From Choristoneura fumiferana (lineage: Eukaryota; Arthropoda; Insecta; Lepidoptera; Tortricidae): a stretch of 64,000 bases of DNA. A model generated the notes under the pieces. That model searched no databases and was not told where the DNA came from. It saw only the letters and a program-made list of their open reading frames with translations. Shown one piece after another: positions 53,626 to 64,000 of this stretch (position 1 is the first letter of the stretch; each line of letters begins with the position of its first letter). The position numbers were made by a program, and so were the translations under genes. Where the stretch lies: assembly GCF_025370935.1 (NCBI RefSeq), contig NC_133497.1:7683875-7747874 (forward strand), in the 5' to 3' direction.

Positions 53626-56600
53626 CTACAACTGGGCGACAATGACCAGCGGCTTCGAGTTGGGATCCTCGAACCGGCTGTTAGTGTGACAGTTGAACAT
53701 GGTGACCACCCCGTACATGGTTATGGTAAGCACGAGGGCGGCCACCATCAGCCCGGCGAGGATGTGGGCGTTGAAGTAGGGCTGGCAATTCTTAGTCTCC
53801 GAGAAGCCGGTCTTGGCTGGAACGGGGAGAAATGTTTGGTTAAGTTTTCAACCCAATGAATCGTCACTAGTTTAAAAAAAAACGAAACTAAAAGAATTTC
53901 TTTGCTCACCCGCGACCTTACGATAGCTAAGCTTATGCAAAATATGCGTGTTCATGCAGTTCCTCCACCTCCACACTGTAAGAACACACACAAATAACAC
54001 AAACCCATCTATCACCACCACCACACTACACTGACGCGTTTCGAACTCAACCAGAGCTCATCTTCAGAGTGGCACAACCGTACACCATGCTACAACGGTT
54101 AGACTGTGAAAAACGGTTTTGGGTTTACAAAAATGACGTTTCGAAACGCGTTCGTGTTGAAACGCGTCAGTTTGTGTGTGATAGATGGGTTTGTGTGATT
54201 TGTGTGTCTAGCGGGGAAACTGCATGAACGCGCATATTTTGCATAAGCTTAGCTATCGCAAGGTCGCGGGTGAGCAAGGAAATTCTGGAAATAGAGATTT
54301 TAACGCGAACGCGATAGAGACGTATTTTGTAACCGAAAACTTACACTAAGGGGCTGTTTCACCATCCATTGATTAGCGTTAACCGACGGTTAAATGTGAT
54401 GCCGTCTCCGTCTATTCGAACAAAATAAATAGAGACGGCATCACATTTAACCGTCAGTTAACACTAATCAATGGATGGCGAAACAGCCCCTAAATAAATA
54501 AATTCATTTATTTCAGGCAACTTGGCCCATACCATAAAAACTTTTTTTTTAATTCGATTGGATGGCAAACGAGCAAGTAGGTCTCCTGATGGTAAGTGAG
54601 GCCTAAGATGGGATTCCTCAAGTGCCAGTAATTTCACCGGCTGTCTTACTCTCCACGCCGAAACACAACAGTGCAAGCACTGCTGCTTCACGGCAGGATT
54701 AGCGAGCAAGATGTTGGTAGCAATCCGGGCGGACCTTGCACAAGGTCCTACCACCTGCAAATTACAATAAATACCTTACAGACTAACATACATATTTCTA
54801 ATTAAAAATATTTAAAACCGTTGAGTCACCGTCCCCGACGTCGCATTCAACTGCAGCAAAGTCTAAGAACTGGCTGTAATGAATGCAGGTACATAAATAT
54901 ACCCACATTAATTTATACATACCTTATTATAGGAACGTACTTGCATATTACTTTTTTGTGACAACCCTGATACATTTCCAGTGTCTAGCCGATTGTCGGC
55001 ATTTCGCGCTCAGACAAAGAACATTAACCACTGTACATTTTCTTACACTGTGACTGCGGCATGGTGCACCGGAACCGCCGGAACACGACGTCTTTCGGCC
55101 AGAAGGCAGCACTCGCAATAAACAAAAGGGTAGGTACTGAATAAAAACAAGGGTCACCATCACTATCGTTGGCCGAGCCGCCGCCGGCGTCAGGCACGGC
55201 ATCGCCGCCCTCAGCCGGAGGCGGAGCGTCCCCACCGGCGTCCGGGGCCGGCTCTGGCTCCGGAGCCGGCGCTTCGGGATCCTCGTCGTCTTGGCGCCGG
55301 AACTCGTGCCCGAACTTTTTTGACAGGAGCGGCTCGATCTAAACGACACATTTTTTAAATGTATGAATACATTTTTTCCTGTTAACCACTCACTTGCTTT
55401 TGGATTTTAAAAATGGTGGCCTATATTGCTCTGTCATTTTTGCAAATTTTCCGCGAGATGCCGTGTTTTAATAAAATCGATGACATTGGTTCCTAAGAAC
55501 AAATCTTCGTATGCCTTATACTTTCAGACTTTCCCATACTGACCGATCTAAATGAGCTGTCCTGTATATATAGGTATCCGTTTAACAGTAGGTATCACAG
55601 TATAATCGTCACTACTTTGAAAAAATCTCGTATCTAAAATCAATATGTCAACAAAATTGAACCTTGATGTAATGTCTATAAAGTTCACTCAGAAAAAATA
55701 TCTATTTTGAGCTACGAGTTTTTTTAAAAGTAGTGACGATATATAAGCTAAAGCATTATGGAAACTAGGGATATTTTTTGAGATAAATACCTACGCTCCA
55801 ATGGAGCGTTAGGGTTGGCCACTTATTTTTAGTAAAATTGAAAAAAAAAATGTTTTGTTCGCGCTGTATCTCAGCTTATTAGGCCTTTCATTACAAGCTT
55901 TTATTTAACTTGCAATTGTGTGTATTGTATGTATATTTGTATATTCGGTTCAAACCTACCTACCTACCTACCTATCAACAAAACAACCAAACGTTTTATT
56001 TAAAAGAAAAATAATTTTATTTAGTAGTTAATAGTAAATCATTCTTACCTTTCAACATCAGCGGGGAGTTTAAAAAATTAAAGGCCCGGTTTTGAAGAAT
56101 CCGTGTTCAAGTAGCTATACACTGTACAATATTTCCTAGGCATAGTTTTTAATATCGCAGATTGTCTGGGGTGCACGCAATGAGGGCTATCGCGTATAAA
56201 TTCGCCGCTAGAGGCGCTAGTGTAGCGTGAGGTCTCCGAAAAGTCAAATCGCATAGTTTTTGGGTGAGCTACGTCAGTTTATTTATAATTAGAATAATTT
56301 TGTGAATATTATGCATTACTTGAAATTAATTATGACAATTATGCCTTACGGGGCAATGAATGTCTGTGTTTTGAGACAGTTTTGTCTTTCGAAAACTTTT
56401 GTCCTCCCTTTTTTTCCGAACAAAACGGGACTACGTAACATTGTAGTTGCTCGATATTTTTATGGTACGGTTTTAAGGTGTATTAAATATGATTTTAATC
56501 TAAACTTTGTTTTCACGCCCGTAATAACAAACTTTGAAAGCCACACTTAAAAACCTCACGCAACAGTGGCGCCATCTAGAAAGACAAAAAACGACAGCCC

Positions 56601-59600
56601 TCATTGAAACAACCCATCGCGGCGACTACTAGAGGCCGTGTAGAGCGCGCGTCTGTGTGTGTTCGTTTATCGTTTCGATCGATTTGTTCGTAGCTTCCCT
56701 ACTGCTTTAGCATATATATATATATATACTGTGACAGTATATTCCACCTGGTAGGTGCTGACAATGACAGCGCTCTGGTCCCGCGTGTTGACGATGACGA
56801 GGGGCGCCGCGCAGTAGTAGGACACGCCCCACGGCGCGCCCGCGTCCATCCTGGTGCGGCCGACCTCTTCGCCGCCCTCCAGGAGGGACACTGTGTCTGG
56901 AAAGGAAAGCCAAGACTTGCCCAAGATACTCGGCAAGGAGATATTTATTAAACGCGCCGAGTTCCTATACTTGGTTTGGATAGGTATTTAACAAAATTTT
57001 TTTTTTATTCGACTGGATGGCAAACGAGCAAGTGGGTCTCCTGATGGTAAGAGATCACCACCGCCCATAGACAACTGCAACACCAGGGTATTGCAGATGC
57101 GTTGCCAACCTAGAGGCCTAAGATGGAATACCTCAAGTGCCAGTTATTTCACCGGCTGTCTTACTCTCCACGCCGAAACACAACAGTGCAAGCACTGCTG
57201 CTTCACGGCAGGATTAGCGAGCAAGATTGTGGTAGCAATCCGGGCGGATCTTGCACAAGGTCCTACCACCTGCAAACACTAAATCTGCACCTGCATTTAA
57301 CTAAATGTAAACAAACTTCAGCTGCCAGGGTGGTACATTTAAGGATTTTACATATTTTAGGTACATAGCCAAGTACCTACCTAATACAAACTAGACTAGT
57401 ACTTCAATACAGAAATGTAAATGTTTAGATAGTTTAATGGGGGAATTTCAATATTTAAGACACCAGTAATATTTAAGGTGGTAGGACCTTGTGCAAAGTC
57501 CGCCCGGATTGCTACCACCATCTTGCTCGCTAATCCTGCCGTGAAGCAACAGTGCTTGCACTGTTGTGTTTCGGCGTGGAGAGTAAGACAGCCGGTGAAA
57601 TTACTGGCACTTGAGGTATCCCATCTTATGCCTCTAGGTTGGCAACGCATCTGCAATACCCCTGGTGTTGCAGTTGTTTATGGGCGGTGGTGATCTCTCA
57701 CCATTAGGAGACCCACTTGCTCGTTTGCCAACCAGTCGAATAAAAAAAAACCACGTTGTTTTGTTTAACATTTTTAATAATAAATAAATAAAACCAAGTA
57801 TAGCACACGGTATGATACGTAGGTAGGTACTTACTTCGAATTTCGTATTACTTCGCGCAGGGGGGGCTGTGCTGCCTATTAACAAAGTCTAAGGAAGAAT
57901 TTTCTTACACTGTGCTATTCTGCCGTCATACGGGAAAAAGACACATCTGCTATTGGAAAGAAATGGCAGATCTTTTTTCCGTATGAGGGCAGTATTGACT
58001 TCGCGCGGCAAACCATCAAACATTGGCTCGCGAGTAGGGTTGCTATGGCATAGGTATGTGTCATGATTTGTCCTGACATGTCAGGATTTTTGACACTGTC
58101 AGGATTACGGCCGGACTGGGCAAATGTCCGGATTTTTAGACATGTCACATTGACACTGTCAGGATTACGGCCGGACTGGGCAAATGTCCGGATTTTTAGA
58201 AATTAAGTACCTCATTCAATCAAAATAATAAACTAGGTATATTTTCATGATACTTAAATCACAAAGTTTACAACTGTTCTAACGAATAAAATGATAAATT
58301 TAAGTAGATAACTAATCAACAAAACCAACAATATTTTCTTAAACCAAATTTAAAATAGACGATGAACGTCAGCTAAAGAGATATCAGTTACTTTTTTTGC
58401 TTAACTCAAGTGCGTCGTTCAAACTACGCCAAATCTGATACAAGAAATGTCAGGAGGAGCAGGTTTTTTGTCGAGACATTTCATTTTTTCATATGGCTGT
58501 TGTGACGCTGCTAGTGATCTCAAAAGAAGCAAGCAATACCCAGCGTCCATCCGTCGCGGCGGTATAGGAAGTCAAACTCCAGCTCGAAGTCGCTGTACAG
58601 CATACGCGTCATGAGCCGCCGGCGCGACATCACTTGCTCGGCCACCGTCGGCGCCGTCTGCAGGGTGCGCCGCGCGCCCGCCGTCGAGTACACTCCTGCC
58701 ACCAAGACACAATGTACTATTACGAGTTCGTATGAAAAGGGCCCCGCGGCCCCTGACCAGTGGTGTCTCGTGTCGACCGAGACACGTGTCGCTGTCGCGG
58801 TCTCCGGTCGCGGTCTCGTCTCGGTCGCTTGACTCTGTCGCGGCGCGGGTTTGTTAGATCAATTTCCCAGAATCGTTATTTCCTAGTATCAAAATGCCAT
58901 CCCAAATGCTTTTTCCCAATATGCTTTTTTACTGAATCTTATTTTCACAACACACACAGAAACATTTAACCCTAGGTAACCTTAGGTTTAGGTCATGTCA
59001 AGTTTGCATCGGCCCGAAGGGCCAATACTACACAAAAGTAGGAGCTCCGATCGACACTGTGTCCATAAACATAGTAGGGAAAAAAAGCATGCGAATGGCA
59101 ATTTTGCTACTAGGAAATCGATTCTGGGAACTTGATCTAACTAACTGTTATACTTAAGCATTGGCGTGACGGCTAGCGACTAGCGATTAATGCAGCAATG
59201 GACCAGCAGCAATAAAGCAATACAGAACAAAGCAGAATACAGGAATAAAGCAGTGGACCGTGCCACCTGTTATGGGCCACCGACTACAGCTGCAGCGGAA
59301 AATCGTGTCCGGACTAAATCGGATCCGCTATGGGCGTACCGGATAGCCGGAAGAGCGCGCCGTCGGTGACGATCATGAGGTTGACGGGCGGCGGGGGCGC
59401 CACTGGCGGGAGCTGCTGCGGGAAATATGCTATGTTGCCCATCTGCAGCATCGGGTTGGCTTTGCCCGTGTAGAAGGCTACCACGGGACCTGCGGAGAGA
59501 CAATGCTGGAAAGAAAGCTCCATTTGTTCTTGGAAAGTGCTGGTAGATAGGTACCTAATCATCACCGAGAATTTTAATTCCTAATGGGAGATTTTTTAGA

Positions 59601-60415
59601 TAGAACATTCGGGATAGAACTAGCCAAAGTACCACCCTTTTAAAACCTCTATGCTCCCTTTAGGAGGCGTACCTTCCTGGAAATCTTGGGCAGATCTGCT
59701 TGCATAAGCGGGACACGAAAGGTGTTGAGGTGTAATAATGGTTATTCACATGGATCTTACTCAAGGTTCCCTAAAGCTAAGGTTTCATAGTAGTAGACTA
59801 TATATATAATACGTGTAGACCTAATTTGTTGCACTGAACTGACGCAGTCTTCTATCACTTACCAGGAGAAAGCTGTCGCACTGTCAGACACACTGTTCTC
59901 ATAATCTTGTCATGCCTTCGCAACTTCTCGACTCGCGTCTCATTAAATCCTTGGTCTTGGAAAAATATGTAGTAATACTTGAAGTTGCTATCAAAGGACT
60001 TCAAAGTATTACTCAGATAAAACACATTGGACTCTTGTGGCGGGAACATGTGCTTAATAGTTCGGAATGGTTCGACCACGCTCGGAATGTACATAGCCTT
60101 ATGGTCAAAAACACCTTGGTGTAGATAATAGTACGGTGTGCCTAGCTTGTCCTTGGTAGACACATCTTCGACGCTGAAATGGTCTTCTATGAATAAAAGG
60201 ATTCGCTCGCTGCGTTGGATGGCGTTACGCAATATTTCTGAAAATGTCATCGGGGACATCTTGTGGAACGGGTTCTCAGGAACGTTTATGCCGTAAAGAA
60301 CATGCTCGCCGTCCACTACCAACACAGGCATTGAGAAGCGGTTGGCAGCAGATTTATGCAAACAAAAGACGAAAATTAAGCAGATGACGTGCATCATGGT
60401 TAGTGTTGAATTCAA
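53626..60415 (-). CDS. V-ATPase accessory subunit S1 (Ac45/ATP6AP1)-like paralogue
   Basis: Six exons join in phase to 459 aa: 60415-59863, 59489-59340, 58695-58540, 56896-56748, 55338-55158, 53816-53626. Ac45 proteins are single-pass membrane glycoproteins that help assemble and sort the V-ATPase. Seen: a signal peptide (MMHVICLIFVFCLHKSAA; start could be Met1 or the MM a few residues later), the family word FIEDHFSVEDVS near residue 76, YIPSV, GPVVAFYTGK, a C-terminal lumenal block with GVSYYCAAPLVIVN, an unusual acidic Pro/Ala/Gly-rich stretch (EAPAPEPEPAPDAGGDAPPP, about residues 355-395), one membrane span near 413-438 and a cytosolic tail NSRFEDPNSKPL resembling the conserved Ac45 sorting tail. 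Head to head with a second Ac45 gene and sharing one intron position with it. Whether it corresponds to the Drosophila Ac45-related gene is not decided here. Confidence 0.9.
53888..54285. repeat. MITE of the 3854-4186 family
   Basis: Contains aagcttatgcaaaatatgcg at both ends in inverse orientation, the gttcctccacctccacactg block and acgcgtttcgaactcaacca. In the last intron of the Ac45-like gene. Confidence 0.7.
54350..54490. repeat. Fold-back MITE (gtttcaccatccattgatta family), copy 4
   Basis: Best copy: ggggctgtttcaccatccat / gatggcgaaacagcccc, with TAA-like bases on both sides. In the last intron of the Ac45-like gene. Confidence 0.8.
54542..54760 (+). mobile_element. gtgggtctcctgatggtaag repeat, copy 3
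   Basis: Has a T-run start, tggatggcaaacgagcaagt, and ends gcaaggtcctaccacctgc. A small internal deletion removes the segment that would follow ggtaag. In the last intron of the Ac45-like gene. Confidence 0.75.
56179..56605 (-). mobile_element. AATGAGGGCTATCG-end MITE, copy 6
   Basis: Reverse-orientation full-length copy (aatgagggctatcgcgta ... cgacagccctcatt) in an intron of the Ac45-like gene, about 140 bases beyond the donor of exon 56896-56748. Confidence 0.85.
56998..57274 (+). mobile_element. gtgggtctcctgatggtaag repeat, copy 4
   Basis: Full-length, T-run at left, ending gcacaaggtcctaccacctg. With copy 5 it forms an inverted pair about 200 bases apart. Confidence 0.8.
57477..57751 (-). 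mobile_element. gtgggtctcctgatggtaag repeat, copy 5
   Basis: Full-length inverted partner of 56998-57274, beginning ggtggtaggaccttgtgcaa and ending in an A-run. Confidence 0.8.
58035..58502. mobile_element. MITE with tagggttgccatatg-type ends, copy 1
   Basis: Ends agggttgctatggca and ttcatatggct; inside is a direct duplication of 49 bases (about 58091-58140 and 58152-58200) around ggattacggccggactgggc. It lies 37 bases past the donor of Ac45-like exon 58695-58540. Same family as 63151-63487. Confidence 0.7.
58851..59144. mobile_element. MITE with ttagatcaatttccca ends
   Basis: Inverted ends gttagatcaatttcccagaa and ttctgggaacttgatctaac; inside are ccgaagggccaatactacac and gtaggagctccg words that also occur near 26850-26900 and 30455-30500. 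In an Ac45-like intron. Confidence 0.7.
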
Positions 60416-60731
60416 ATCCGATACAATTTGAACGTAACCGACACTTTTTCACGTTTCACGCAATTTCAGCCATCTTGCTAAATATGAGATGAAAAGCACG
60501 AGCACAGAGTACTTTATACATATAAGCATCCAGAAATAATGGAATATAAGTAACCAGTGCCTATTATTAAAAATTAGCAAATAGTTTTTATTTATTCGCG
60601 TAAATAAAAAATTTAATCATGTACTTAAATCTAATCATGCGCATTGAAGCTATAACAAAACAATTAAAATTCTTAAAATATGTCAGCACAATTCAGTAAT
60701 AATCCTTTTAAACATATTTCTTCTTTGATTG

Positions 60732-60737
60732 CACGTG
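60732..60737. promoter_or_regulatory. E-box CACGTG (CLEAR-like)
   Basis: Read as gCACGTGAtg, about 317 bases upstream of the minus-strand Ac45-like start codon. CACGTGA resembles the core of CLEAR/TFEB-Mitf sites that control V-ATPase genes in flies and mammals. A single short match, unproven. Confidence 0.35.
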
Positions 60738-61095
60738 ATGTTCAATAGGCTGTAAAATTTTGTCTTTGCCGGTTTTCATCACAAACAATATTTCAAAACA
60801 TTTAGGCGTGCTTATGGTTTAGCAGCACAATTTACCCAAAATCAATGGAAGTTTTTATCTGGCGGAATGGGAAAAAAATTAAATGTATTTTATGAACATT
60901 ACAGATTTAAGAAAATTTTATTATTTTTCAAACAATACTAATAGTTTCGATTTATTTTACCATGTACTTTTCGGATTTTGGAACATTTTGTTTCGAACAT
61001 TTTATTCTGTAAGGAGTTTTTGGTTAAATAAAATGATTACTCTGGTATTATCGGCTAACCATAGACAAGCGTCAAACTAATCATATGATCACTTT

Positions 61096-61103
61096 TCACA
61101 TGA
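61096..61103. promoter_or_regulatory. TCACATGA (reverse M-box, candidate Mitf site)
   Basis: Reverse complement of TCATGTGA, the M-box recognised by MITF/TFE factors, 110 bases upstream of the Ac45 start codon. A similar tcatatga lies at 61081-61088. Confidence 0.35.
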
Positions 61104-61213
61104 CCGATGGTCTATCGTCATCGCCCATTTTCTGTCGTTTTATGACAATTTTGGGCTAAATACTTACTTTTAGTCCGCAAACGTCCACTAGCATTAGTAA
61201 TAAGCCAGTCAAA

Positions 61214-63727
61214 ATGGCGTTTAGCGTAGTGTTCACGTTGTTAACCCTTAGTGTGGTAAGTTTCGCGACAGAAGTGCCAGTGTACCTATGGGGGGATCTC
61301 TCGAAAACTTCCTTGAAATCCAGTCCCTTGTACACAGTGGAGCCTCAAGAATTCAGTGCGATTCTGAAGGAGGAGCTTTCCGGAGACCCGTTCACTGTTA
61401 TATTCATCGAAGAAACGTTGTCAGTGGAAGATTTTTCACGTAAAAATGCCGACGGCGAGACATCTTTCCCGTTCCTCCGCGCTAACGTCAGAGACTCTGC
61501 GTATTTGCCATCAGTCGAAAACGCATTGCAAGCGCTCAACAAGCTGGCAGACCCTGAGAAGGTCGATCACGTGAAGTTGACCGAGAATGGTCTGTCGGCT
61601 GAAATCGAGCCTGAGAGCGGTAAATTCCTCTTCATCAATCTGAAGGACGCGAAAGAGAGCGAGTCTAGGTCTGATCTGCTCCGTCGCCACAATGACTTCA
61701 TGGAGGACATGTTCACGAAGCTGCAGGAACGTTACAACAAGGTCGTAGCCATTTACACCGCTCACTTCCCTTCATGGACGGTTCCGGTGACGCATTCCCG
61801 CGTCCGTCGTCAAGCCGACGAGAAAAGCACTAGATCGTACTCGTTCGATGGTCTGGCCCTCGCTGTGAGTGAGATCATGCTTCACAATGGTACTGCCCCC
61901 ATGATCGTCTTAACTAACGGAGTTGGCACTACTGAATTTAATGAAACTGTGCAAGACTCTACACTTACGTTTGGTGACACCAAACTGGTGCTCCATTTTA
62001 CGCAAGAATCTGGCTACTGGCTTTTTAGTAAGTACACATCATACTAATACTGTATGTTTAAAAACTTGTGTTTATTTTACTTGTAATATTGATTGGTAGG
62101 TCGTCAGAATTTGCATGTCAATTGACACGGCTAAAAACTAAATAAGGCCTTGAGTTTTATTGGTGAAATGTAATTACATCCATAGCGTTTTATTAATATA
62201 ATTATAATACAGTACAAACTTGACTAAATTGACCCTGTGGAACTGGACACGTATCTGAATATCGAAAATTGAAACATCTATGGTCAAAATATTCAACTTA
62301 ACCTAACCTACTTCTGATATTTTGACCGTTGACTTTTTAACATTAGATATATTAACAATTGCTGACATTTATTTCATTTATATTCAAAGTTTTTGTGGAA
62401 AATTGCTGATTTCATTTTTGGTATTATAGCTTTTTGGCTGACTGTATTTTTTGTTGATTGTACTTGCATTGTCATCTAAGCTAACATATCTGCACTAAAT
62501 TTCAAGCCAATTCCATTAACAGTTGAGTTGCTTCCAGTGGGTATGATCCTGGCTGGACCACCACCAGGATCTCACTACCAGATTATTGTATTGTCACCAA
62601 ATTTACATAAGTATGCCAAATTTTAAGTCAATCTGGCTACTGGAGATGGGTCAAATTTAACTTGCAAGATTTGACCTGTATAGGTAGTGCCACCAGTTTA
62701 GGTTACGCACACAAGAACATGTCATGTAATATACAATACTTACATTGCAAGTTAAATAAAAGCTTGTAAAAAATCAGAACCTCCACTAAATAACTCAGTT
62801 TAATCAATCATTGCCATTGTTGTATTGAAAACTGGCTCATTAAGTTCTTAAAGACACTAGCTGACTAAACCAGAGTTTACCAAACTTTTATTTATTTATT
62901 TAATAGACACACCAACAAAATACAGAGCAATTACATTTACCACTTAAGATTAATAGTAACTCGCCTAGCCCGTACCTCAATGACAGGCATGCAACAACAT
63001 TTACCATGAGAAATGAACGGACAGTAGACTTTTTCAGTGTGTGGCGCAATAATAGGCTTAGTTTTTCGTCACGGTGGCGCCCTTGCAGCTAGGGGGCATA
63101 GCCTAGATTATATTGCCTAAGTTTCCGGGGTAATAAGAGCCCCACACGGCTAGGGTTGCCATATGAAAAAATGAAAAATCCTGACATTTCTTGTAACAGA
63201 GATTATGCAGTTCTATGCTAGCTGCTCGCTATTTATTATTGAAATCTCTTTAGCTGTAATTTATCCTATGTTAAATTGCTTTGAAAGAAGTATTATTAAT
63301 TTTGTTGATGATTAGTTACTACTTAATTTATCATTTCACTCATAAAAAACGGTGCAATAAATGTAACTTGAAAACAAATGTTTCATTTTTTTCTAAAAAT
63401 CTGGACACTTGGTAAGTCCGGCCGGAATCCACAAACGGTCAAAAATTCCAGACATGTCTGGTCAAATCTTGACGTATGGCAACCCTACATACAGCGCCCT
63501 TGAGTACTAGGGCACCCACCGGGGGCCGCAGCATACAGTTTCGAAAGCCCTGGATTAAACCATAACTGTGTGCCATTACAGATTCGGTGACTGTGAACAT
63601 CATGTCAGGTGTGGACGTACTGATGCCCAATCAGGAGGTGAACGCCATCCTCGGCTTCAGCTACCGGTGTGCAGAGAATGTCACCTTCGGTAATGTTAAC
63701 CATACCGTTGTCTTCAGAGACATGAAG
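61214..63727 (+). CDS. VhaAC45: V-ATPase accessory subunit S1 (Ac45/ATP6AP1), 3' end beyond window
   Basis: Two exons are visible: 61214-62027 (271 codons plus one base) and 63582-63727; the junction reads YWLF-N-SVTV in phase, and the rest, including the expected membrane span and tail, lies past 64000. The first exon's frame runs on to a stop at 62047 only by reading into the intron. The protein starts with a signal peptide (MAFSVVFTLLTLSVVSFA), then the Ac45 words FIEETLSVEDFS and YLPSVENAL, a furin-type site RVRR before Gln200, as expected for a subunit cleaved in the secretory path, and NGT, NET and later NVT and NHT glycosylation sites. Exon 2 ends the lumenal region with GFSYRCAENVTF. 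Function: V-ATPase assembly, acidification and trafficking. It is head to head with the paralogue at 53626-60415. Confidence 0.93.
62440..62775 (+). mobile_element. Uninterrupted copy of the 11975-12515 element
   Basis: Continuous version with gatcctggctggaccaccac, attattgtattgtcaccaaa and the end ttgcaagttaaataaaagct. In intron 1 of the Ac45 gene. Confidence 0.65.
63151..63487. mobile_element. MITE with tagggttgccatatg ends, copy 2
   Basis: Inverted ends tagggttgccatatg / gtatggcaacccta enclose tgacatttcttgta and ccggccggaatcc. It lies in the Ac45 intron that is positionally equivalent to the intron holding copy 1 in the paralogue. Confidence 0.75.
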
Positions 63728-64000
63728 GTAAATAAAATAAAAATAAATGAGAGATTTATTCCATAATTTCTTTATAACTTGTGATGTGAGGAATAATGGT
63801 AGTATCGCAAATGATTTTTTATATTATTATATTATAAGCCTTTAATCGGACAGCATGTAACATTACAAGAATGTATATATGTATTTCATCACTTCTTTCC
63901 TTCTCTTTTATTCATAGATATCTCGTTTGCTTATTTTTTGCATGTCCGTTTGCCAGGTGGCAAAGGCCTCCTCCAATCTACTCCATGATATTCCTGCGAC

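Larger units (their letters stand above)
60416..61213. promoter_or_regulatory. Bidirectional promoter region of the Ac45 pair
   Basis: The only DNA between the two divergent Ac45 start codons. It contains a CACGTG E-box and a TCACATGA word (separate entries). No repeats are recognised, unlike the surrounding introns. A 65-codon frame at 60883-61080 has no support. Confidence 0.5.

Noticed and set aside
54948..55349. 133-codon minus-strand frame (SFRSSRSCQKSSG...)
   Set aside because: Wrong frame over Ac45-like exon 5; the correct frame continues the paralogue in phase.

Overview
The window is nuclear DNA from an insect, almost certainly a moth or butterfly. The evidence is AT-rich non-coding DNA packed with repeat types familiar from Lepidoptera (tRNA-headed SINEs, fold-back MITEs, 3' tails of non-LTR retrotransposons ending in GATGATGAT) and five split or single-exon animal genes with GT-AG introns. 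I cannot name the species. Two runs of exactly 100 N (8621-8720 and 27342-27441) are assembly gaps of unknown true size.

Layout. 1-11.6 kb holds no intact gene: it is repeats plus an inverted, broken copy of one exon (a ZAD exon at 7317-7441). 11.7-21.1 kb, minus strand, is an eight-exon gene for a ZAD / AT-hook / six-finger C2H2 DNA-binding protein; its introns hold two oppositely oriented minisatellites of one related unit, a GGAT-type satellite and a duplicated, MITE-broken finger exon. It is divergent from the next gene, with 995 bp between the start codons. 22.1-43.1 kb, plus strand, is mitochondrial Hsp70 (mortalin, Hsc70-5/HSPA9); thirteen exons are visible and one, early in the nucleotide-binding domain, appears to lie in the second N gap. 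43.1-48.2 kb is repeat-rich intergenic DNA. 48.25-52.25 kb, plus strand, is FANCD2 as one uninterrupted 1,334-codon reading frame. 53.6-60.4 kb, minus strand, and 61.2-63.7 kb, plus strand (3' end beyond the window), are two paralogous V-ATPase accessory subunit S1 (Ac45/ATP6AP1) genes head to head across about 800 bp, sharing a diagnostic intron position.

How the genes relate. Mortalin imports and folds mitochondrial proteins, FANCD2 acts in DNA crosslink repair, the Ac45 pair serves V-ATPase assembly and sorting, and the ZAD finger protein is a likely transcription factor or chromatin protein. Only the Ac45 pair is an obvious functional unit. I found no clear new biological system. The most unusual items are the structural history of the ZAD finger locus (inverted exon duplication, inverted minisatellites, broken exon copy), the single-exon FANCD2 with a shifted candidate ubiquitin-acceptor lysine, and the head-to-head Ac45 pair. 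All splice assignments are hand-read from GT-AG sites, phase continuity and family resemblance; no alignment was run.
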